A DNA stretch of 11,430 bases, from assembly GCA_003533545.1 (NCBI GenBank), contig DQEK01000239.1, forward strand, positions 1 to 11,430, written 5' to 3'. The notes below the pieces were generated by a model. That model searched no databases, was not told the DNA's origin, and saw only the letters and a program-made list of their open reading frames with translations. The DNA is from Acidobacteriota bacterium (GTDB taxonomy: Bacteria; Acidobacteriota; Vicinamibacteria; Vicinamibacterales; UBA8438). This document shows positions 6,863-11,430 of the stretch, one piece after another (the stretch's first letter is position 1; each line of letters starts with the position of its first letter). The translations under genes and the position numbers were made by a program.

Positions 6863-8047
6863 TTACCTTCCCGGCGGTAAGCTGGTCTCGCGCGCGCCGT
6901 TCGCTGTTCGCGCGGCGGTGGGCACGTGGCGATGCTTCCGCTTCTCGCGAGAGGCTCGTGCCAAGAACTTTGCGTAGGGCACGACCTGCTTAATGGCGGC
7001 GACGTTCATCTGGCACGGACTGAGACAGGTGGGGCACTGATCGTTTTTGATGTAGTCGCGGTGCGCCTGGCTCTCTGGACTGAAATAGATCTCCCCCGGG
7101 TCAGTGTCGAGCACGTTCCCGACGACCTCGCTGTTTTCGCAGAAGAACATACCCCCGTCCGGGTTCAACATGATGCCCTGCGTCTGGAAGGGACAGGGCG
7201 CTAACCGGTGGTAGCCGTTCGCGATCATGTCCGCGTAATGCATGTAGATGTAGTTCTGGCCGTCGAGCAGCGGGTCAATGCGGACCCGGTCGAGGAAGAA
7301 CTGGCGCATCTGTTCCTCTTCTTCGCCAACCGGCTTGCAACTGTCGGCTAGGTCGCTATTGCCGAGCATCGGGTCGGTGAACCGGACCATGTTGAAGACG
7401 ATGTCAAGATTCTCACCTCTGGCCCAGCGCAAGATGTTGTCAGCGTCGTCAAGATTCTGCGAAAAGATCGTGGTAGAGATCCCAAAGTTGAAGGGGTAGT
7501 CCTTCTGCAGGGTCTGCATCGCGCGGATTGTTTCGTTCGCCTTGTCGAACCCGTGTGGGACCTGCCGAACGTCGTTGTGCATCTCCCCGACGCCGTCTAT
7601 GGACACTCGGAAGCTGAAAATGATATCCCGCTCGGCGCACATCTTGACGATGTCCGTCAGCATCGGGATGGCCCGGTGCGGGGTCAGTCCGGTGGTGTTT
7701 AACCCGAACTTTCGTAATCGCGGGAACTTGTCCAGCATGACCCGACAAATGTCGACGAGGTCGTTTCTGGTCGTCGGTTCGCCACCAGAGACGTTCGCAT
7801 TTTCGATGTTCCGCCAGAAGGGCGAACTGAAAGCCCGCTCGATCTCTTCAAGCGACATGTCCGACTTCCGGTCCCCACGCTTCCAGTTGCTGCACATCTC
7901 GCACCGTGCGTCACAGACGAACGTGCAGTGATAGATCAACACCGTCGGGTGGATCGCGGTGAACTTGGCTAACGCGGCATTGGCCAGGTCGCGAGGCGCA
8001 CTGGCGGCGGCCCGAGCGAGGTATTTCGTTGCGTAAACTTGCGACAC
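6863..8047 (-). CDS. Radical SAM protein with cysteine-rich SPASM/twitch-like C terminus
   Basis: The 394-residue product has the radical SAM cluster motif C-x3-C-x2-C (Cys45, Cys49, Cys52, in CDARCEMCSNW) that binds a [4Fe-4S] cluster and SAM. SGGEPTTRNDL (87-97) is the SAM-contacting GGEP motif, and SIDGVGEMHND (149-159) is a later barrel strand. The C-terminal part has further cysteines at 285, 303, 338, 341 and 345 (PCPFQTQ, FFCENSE, CPTCLSPC), spaced like a SPASM or twitch auxiliary cluster domain. The tail after about residue 365 is basic and disordered-looking. The GTG start at 8047 is supported by AGGAG five nt upstream. Its gene begins 12 bp after the membrane protein gene, so the two are probably cotranscribed. 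SPASM proteins modify peptides, sugars or lipids. No small Cys-rich peptide gene is nearby, so glycan or lipid chemistry is more likely here, but this is inference. Confidence 0.9.
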   Translation of the reverse strand: MSQVYATKYLARAAASAPRDLANAALAKFTAIHPTVLIYHCTFVCDARCEMCSNWKRGDRKSDMSLEEIERAFSSPFWRNIENANVSGGEPTTRNDLVDICRVMLDKFPRLRKFGLNTTGLTPHRAIPMLTDIVKMCAERDIIFSFRVSIDGVGEMHNDVRQVPHGFDKANETIRAMQTLQKDYPFNFGISTTIFSQNLDDADNILRWARGENLDIVFNMVRFTDPMLGNSDLADSCKPVGEEEEQMRQFFLDRVRIDPLLDGQNYIYMHYADMIANGYHRLAPCPFQTQGIMLNPDGGMFFCENSEVVGNVLDTDPGEIYFSPESQAHRDYIKNDQCPTCLSPCQMNVAAIKQVVPYAKFLARASREKRKHRHVPTAARTANGARETSLPPGR

Positions 8048-8059
8048 TAAGCTCCTACT

Positions 8060-9001
8060 TTACTGCCCCTTAGATCGGGCGTAAAGCCAGGCCCCCGGGA
8101 GATTTCCCGCAAGACCCGTCAGAATGATGAGGGTAGACAGGGCGAATGAGAGGCTGTCTGGAACTCCTTGTGGGCGCAGGAGCCAGACAATGGTTCCCTG
8201 CGGTAAACCGAAACCGGCTATCGAAACCGGGAGTAGTAACATCAGGAGCCCGACCGGCATGAATACCAAGTAGTAGCCCAGACTAACATCGAGACCGAGG
8301 CCAAGGCCCAGCAGGTACGCTTGGACCACTCGGAGCAGTTGCACCAAGACCGATAGTACGAACACGCCAGCGAGAGCAGGGCGACGGTTTCGGTAGCGCG
8401 AAAGCGCCTCGGCGAGCCCGATTAATTCAATTCCCAACCGGGACTCATGCCATGTGGTTGGCACGAGGCGCCCAAGCACTCGGTCGGCCCAAAAGACGCT
8501 GGTGCAGCCTGCCCCGACCGCCAATGCTGCGGTCCAGATCGCCTCTGCCGGTAGTGCATCGGTCGAGGTGCCCCATGTGACCACGCCGACGCTTGCGAGG
8601 ACAGCCAACGACAGTACTCCGAACAGCCGATCGATGGCCACAGAGGCGATCGCCTCGCTCGCGTCGTTGGTGCGGCGCGAGAGCGTATAGGCTCGCGCAG
8701 CGTCCCCCCCCACGCTAGCGGGCAATGCACTCCCGACAAACGAACTCACCAGGAAGATCCATGCGACGGACTTGAGGGCGACCTGCTGCCCACTGCTGCG
8801 CAGGACCAAGAGCCAGCGGCTGATCATGACGCCCCGGTCGAAGCCGACCAGCACGAGGACAGCGACCAGGTGGATTGGACTGACTTGGACGAGTGCGGTG
8901 AATGCAGCCCCGACGTCGATACGGGAGATCAGGTAGGCCAGAATGGCCGCGCTGACGGCGCCGCGCAGCCAGACTGAACGCCGCACTGGGGCAGAGATCA
9001 C
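8060..9001 (-). CDS. Polytopic membrane protein of the LPG synthase TM / AglD (UPF0104) family
   Basis: The 313-residue product is almost wholly hydrophobic, with roughly seven or eight transmembrane segments. It carries the two signatures of the lysylphosphatidylglycerol synthase transmembrane region family: LPASVGGDAARAY (93-105) and LPVSIAGFGLPQG (257-269). Between them are a charged loop (SRRTNDASEAIASVAIDR) and a cytoplasmic-looking basic stretch near 180-208. MprF proteins use this domain as a lipid flippase, and stand-alone members accompany glycosyltransferases and lipid-modifying enzymes. Aminoacyl transfer is not expected because the soluble synthase domain is absent. The GTG start at 9001 overlaps the stop of the upstream methyltransferase by four bases (GTGA), which implies translational coupling. 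A run of eight C (8704-8711, G on the coding strand) encodes the Val-Gly-Gly of the first signature. A role moving or presenting the lipid modified by its neighbours is inference. Confidence 0.85.
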   Translation of the reverse strand: MISAPVRRSVWLRGAVSAAILAYLISRIDVGAAFTALVQVSPIHLVAVLVLVGFDRGVMISRWLLVLRSSGQQVALKSVAWIFLVSSFVGSALPASVGGDAARAYTLSRRTNDASEAIASVAIDRLFGVLSLAVLASVGVVTWGTSTDALPAEAIWTAALAVGAGCTSVFWADRVLGRLVPTTWHESRLGIELIGLAEALSRYRNRRPALAGVFVLSVLVQLLRVVQAYLLGLGLGLDVSLGYYLVFMPVGLLMLLLPVSIAGFGLPQGTIVWLLRPQGVPDSLSFALSTLIILTGLAGNLPGAWLYARSKGQ

Positions 9002-9780
9002 GAACTTGGCTTGCGTGCGACGAAGGTCAGGGTTTCGAATAGGTTCTTACGAACCCGGAAGAGCAGGTCACTGGTGCCGGTATAGCGGCTCAGCGCGTCC
9101 ACGCCCGGGATGTTGACCAGCAGCGCACCGGCTGCAAGCACGTCACGGGCCAGCCCGGTGGCTCCCCCAATGCTTCGGACCACGCGTTCTACCTTGAAAC
9201 CGCCGTCGTACAGCAACTGGGAGACGCGCCGCTCAGTGGTGACGAAGTTGTGGGTGTAGTCCACGTCCCAGAAAAATCCCCGTTCTTTCAGGTAGTCCGG
9301 TACCACGATGAAGCAGACACCGTCGGGGCGAAGCGCACGGAGCGCCTCGGAAACGAATTCCCGAGCCGCGTCGATGCCGGACATGTGCTCAAGCACCTGG
9401 TCGGCATAGAGAACATCACAACTCGCGTTTTCAGCGGCGATCGGTGGGGCCCAGGCCAGACTCACGTCGAGCCCTTTGGATCTGAGCAGATCGACCAAAG
9501 TCTCGCTGGCTTCGATGCCCCGGTAGCGCCAGCCCGCGTCGATCGCACCGGCTGCGAGTGACCCTGTTCCAGGACCGATCTCGAGCATGTCCCCGGGTGG
9601 GGCGATCGCAGTTTGTAGGAGGTCCAGGCGAGACCGCTCGATTCGACCCCGTCGAGCACTTCCGAAGGACGTGAGTTGGCGCTCGGAGAACCACCGGTAA
9701 AAGGTATCAGCCACGCCGACAGACTCTACTGCATTCTTCGACCGCCTGCACATGGCTGAGCGGCAATACGGAGGGCCCAC
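8998..9780 (-). CDS. Class I SAM-dependent methyltransferase coupled to the membrane protein gene
   Basis: The product, 260 residues from GTG 9780, has motif I LEIGPGTGS (66-74), an acidic beta2 end in YRGIEASE (86-93), DVLYADQVLEHM (122-133) and LRPDGVCFIVVPDYL (150-164). This is the Methyltransf_11/UbiE-like arrangement. A histidine- and aromatic-containing segment (FFWDVDYTHNFV) follows, resembling methyltransferases acting on sugar nucleotides or lipid-linked glycans. The start is uncertain: GTG 9780 has a GAGG 6 nt upstream, but that GAGG lies within a hairpin. ATG 9753 and GTG 9714 (giving MADTFYRWF) are alternatives, and the first ten residues look unlike coding sequence of this family. 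Its TGA overlaps the start of the membrane protein gene. It lies 39 bp downstream of the Fn3-repeat lipoprotein gene. The substrate is unknown. Confidence 0.86.
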   Translation of the reverse strand: MGPPYCRSAMCRRSKNAVESVGVADTFYRWFSERQLTSFGSARRGRIERSRLDLLQTAIAPPGDMLEIGPGTGSLAAGAIDAGWRYRGIEASETLVDLLRSKGLDVSLAWAPPIAAENASCDVLYADQVLEHMSGIDAAREFVSEALRALRPDGVCFIVVPDYLKERGFFWDVDYTHNFVTTERRVSQLLYDGGFKVERVVRSIGGATGLARDVLAAGALLVNIPGVDALSRYTGTSDLLFRVRKNLFETLTFVARKPSS

Positions 9781-9781
9781 A

Positions 9782-9798
9782 CGCGGCCTCGTGCCGCG
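9782..9798 (-). promoter_or_regulatory. GC-rich hairpin just upstream of the methyltransferase start
   Basis: CGCGGC (9782-9787) and GCCGCG (9793-9798) form a perfect 6-bp GC stem with a 5-nt loop. On the minus strand the loop and right arm contain GAGG, the only Shine-Dalgarno-like match before GTG 9780. It could end the lipoprotein transcript, hinder initiation at GTG 9780, or be chance in GC-rich DNA. No U-run follows. Confidence 0.35.
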
Positions 9799-9819
9799 AG
9801 GATATGGTGCAGATGATGG

Positions 9820-11406
9820 TCATGGTCGCGGATAGATCCAGCGCCCGACGGTTCCTTCGTCCAGGGTCGTTTGCGTCTGGTCAATCCAGGCCGGCGACTG
9901 TGCTCCTCCCGGGCAGACAGCACTGATGATGTCGACTAGATAGACATTCGTGCTTCCTTGGGCCTCGCCATTGCCCCAGAAGTAATCGACCACGTCGATT
10001 GATGGGTCACTGCAATCACCACGCTTGCAGTTGTAACCCCACCGCGTGTCTTTGGCGCGTAATGCGGTCACCGCGAGATCCATGAACTCCCAACTTCCGC
10101 CCTCTTCGATACAGGAATCAGCCAAAGCATCCGGATTGGTGGCAGCCAGTTGGACGATCAACGCCTCTTCGTTGGGTAGCGGCGGCTGCTCCCCCGGTGG
10201 CGGCGGTGGCGACCCGTCTGGTGGAGTCCGGAAGCGCTGCGGGGCTGACCACGCACTTGCGGTCGTCCCGTTGGATGCGTGCACGCGCCAGAAGTATTCG
10301 CGATCACTCTCAAGGTTAGCCGTCACGGTTGCGGAGGTAGTGTCGCCGCCTGACCGGGGCACTTCTACTAGGGCCGCCGGGTTCCCGAACGAGGTTCCTT
10401 CGTCCACTTCAAACCGGTAGACGACTGTGGCAGCCGCCCCGGTCACAGTTCCGTTGGTCGTCGTTAGCGTTGGTTGCACCGAGGCAACCGTTTGGCCATT
10501 GGCTGGCGTGACTGGTATTGGGGTGCCGATGCTGACTGATGCGGGCGGTGTCCGGAAGCTGGCCGTATTCGACCACGGTCCGAGCACTTGCCCATTGCGC
10601 GCCTGAGCGGAAGCACGCACCCGCCAGTGAAACGTCTCGTCGTAGGGAAGCCCGCCGGACGATACCGCTGTGCTGGGGCCGTTGTCTGGCACGACCGTCA
10701 GAATGGTCGTCGGGTTAGCGAATCCCGGTTCGGTGGCGAGCTCGAATCGATACATGACGGCTTCAGCCGGGCCTGAAATGTCCGCGTGGTGGGCGAGGAG
10801 CATCGGACTGTTTGAGGAAGTGATCTGGCCACCACTTGGCACGCCGGCCACCGGAGCTGCGATGACGACTGCTGTGAACACTTCGAACGACGCGGTTTCT
10901 GAGTAAATACCTGCGTTGGCGCCGTCGACCGCACGTACCCGCCAGTAATACACCTGTTCCGCATCCAACGTCTGAGTGAGGGTGACGACCACAGTGCCAG
11001 TCTCGCCCGGTGCGACATCGGTGACCGTCAGCAGTGTGGGCGCGAATACCGGGTCGGTGGCGACCTCAATTTCGTAGGTGAACGGACGGACACTGTTTGA
11101 GGTTACGTTGGCGAAGCGCAGCGTGATCGGCTGCGCTGTGCTGGCAATTAGTAGTCCATTGGGCGGCTCTATGACCCCCGGTGTGCTGATCGTCACACCG
11201 GCGATCGGACCGGCTATCTGTGGGCTAAGCGGGTTCGAACTCCGTTCAGCGTCGCATCCGATGGTCCCCAGCGCCAGGCTGGCGAGGCAGACGATGGTGA
11301 GATGGGGGGCACGGTTCTGGGCCATGGCTCGCTGCGGTGCGCCTGTTTTTCTGAGGCAGTCCGTGGCCCGTCTATCGGACGATGTGTCGTTGTGGACCAG
11401 ACCCAT
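9820..11406 (-). CDS. Lipoprotein with three Fn3-like repeats and an unnamed Cys-containing C-terminal domain
   Basis: The frame runs 528 codons from ATG 11406, but the internal ATG at 11325 (residue 28) is the likelier start. From there the product begins MAQNRAPHLTIVCLASLALG and reaches a lipobox-like TIGC, with Cys51 as the anchor. Three beta-sandwich repeats follow at about 71-180, 181-287 and 288-397. Each pairs a strand like YEIEVATDPVFA, YRFELATEPGFANP or YRFEVDEGTSFGNP with YYWRVRA, FHWRVRA or YFWRVHA, the pattern of fibronectin type III-like domains in surface proteins. A Pro-rich linker (PDGSPPPPPGEQPPLP, 397-411) leads to a separate domain (412-528) with Cys432, Cys460, Cys465, Cys498 and the segments TRWGYNCKRGDCSDPSIDVV and YFWGNGEAQGSTNVYLVDII. 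I recognise no named family for that domain. The protein is probably surface or periplasmic and may bind glycan or protein. It is first in the minus-strand run, 39 bp before the methyltransferase. Confidence 0.85.
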   Translation of the reverse strand: MGLVHNDTSSDRRATDCLRKTGAPQRAMAQNRAPHLTIVCLASLALGTIGCDAERSSNPLSPQIAGPIAGVTISTPGVIEPPNGLLIASTAQPITLRFANVTSNSVRPFTYEIEVATDPVFAPTLLTVTDVAPGETGTVVVTLTQTLDAEQVYYWRVRAVDGANAGIYSETASFEVFTAVVIAAPVAGVPSGGQITSSNSPMLLAHHADISGPAEAVMYRFELATEPGFANPTTILTVVPDNGPSTAVSSGGLPYDETFHWRVRASAQARNGQVLGPWSNTASFRTPPASVSIGTPIPVTPANGQTVASVQPTLTTTNGTVTGAAATVVYRFEVDEGTSFGNPAALVEVPRSGGDTTSATVTANLESDREYFWRVHASNGTTASAWSAPQRFRTPPDGSPPPPPGEQPPLPNEEALIVQLAATNPDALADSCIEEGGSWEFMDLAVTALRAKDTRWGYNCKRGDCSDPSIDVVDYFWGNGEAQGSTNVYLVDIISAVCPGGAQSPAWIDQTQTTLDEGTVGRWIYPRP

Positions 11407-11430
11407 CAGTGGAAACTCAAGGTCGTCTCG

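Noticed and set aside
9820..11406. Fn3-repeat DNA as tandem or mobile repeats
   Set aside because: The three repeats are similar only at the protein level and are diverged at the DNA level. This is domain repetition and not a DNA repeat array.
1..11430. Mobile elements, tRNA/rRNA genes, CRISPR arrays, attachment sites
   Set aside because: I saw no transposase or integrase motifs, no repeat-spacer pattern and no tRNA-like cloverleaf on either strand.

Overview
The window is GC-rich and densely coded. It looks like bacterial chromosome from an envelope-glycan or lipid-modification neighbourhood. I see no mobile elements, rRNA, tRNA or CRISPR. The gene style suggests a Gram-negative, probably Acidobacteriota (Vicinamibacteria-like): lipoproteins with signal peptides, a YVTN-type beta-propeller beside a planctomycete-type c-type haem protein, an LPG-synthase-like membrane protein, and a lipoprotein with Fn3-like repeats. 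This placement is an inference from gene content and not a database match.

Layout. The left edge holds the first 80 or so codons of a lipoprotein gene reading out of the window on the minus strand (1-242). It is divergent across 171 bp from asnB, a glutamine-hydrolysing asparagine synthetase-type amidotransferase (414-2306, +). asnB converges on a GlpD-like FAD-dependent glycerol-3-phosphate dehydrogenase (2360-3985, -). That gene is divergent, by only 16 bp, from a SAM-dependent methyltransferase (4002-4784, +).

The rest, 4883-11406, lies entirely on the minus strand and is read right to left. First comes an Fn3-repeat lipoprotein with an unnamed Cys-containing C-terminal domain (9820-11406). 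It is followed by a second methyltransferase (8998-9780), an LPG-synthase/AglD-like membrane protein joined to it by a 4-bp GTGA overlap (8060-9001), and a radical SAM protein 12 bp further on behind a strong ribosome binding site (6863-8047). After a 119-bp gap comes a three-gene exported redox module: a planctomycete-type haem protein (6351-6743), a YVTN beta-propeller (5304-6332) and a monohaem cytochrome c (4883-5290).

How they may work together. AsnB-type amidotransferases, class I methyltransferases, LPG-synthase-like membrane proteins and radical SAM enzymes often occur together in clusters that build or decorate surface polysaccharides or lipids. The coupled set methyltransferase, membrane protein and radical SAM is the best candidate for an uncharacterised pathway. 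The propeller with its two haem proteins looks like a separate periplasmic electron-transfer or oxidation unit. No substrate can be named from sequence alone.
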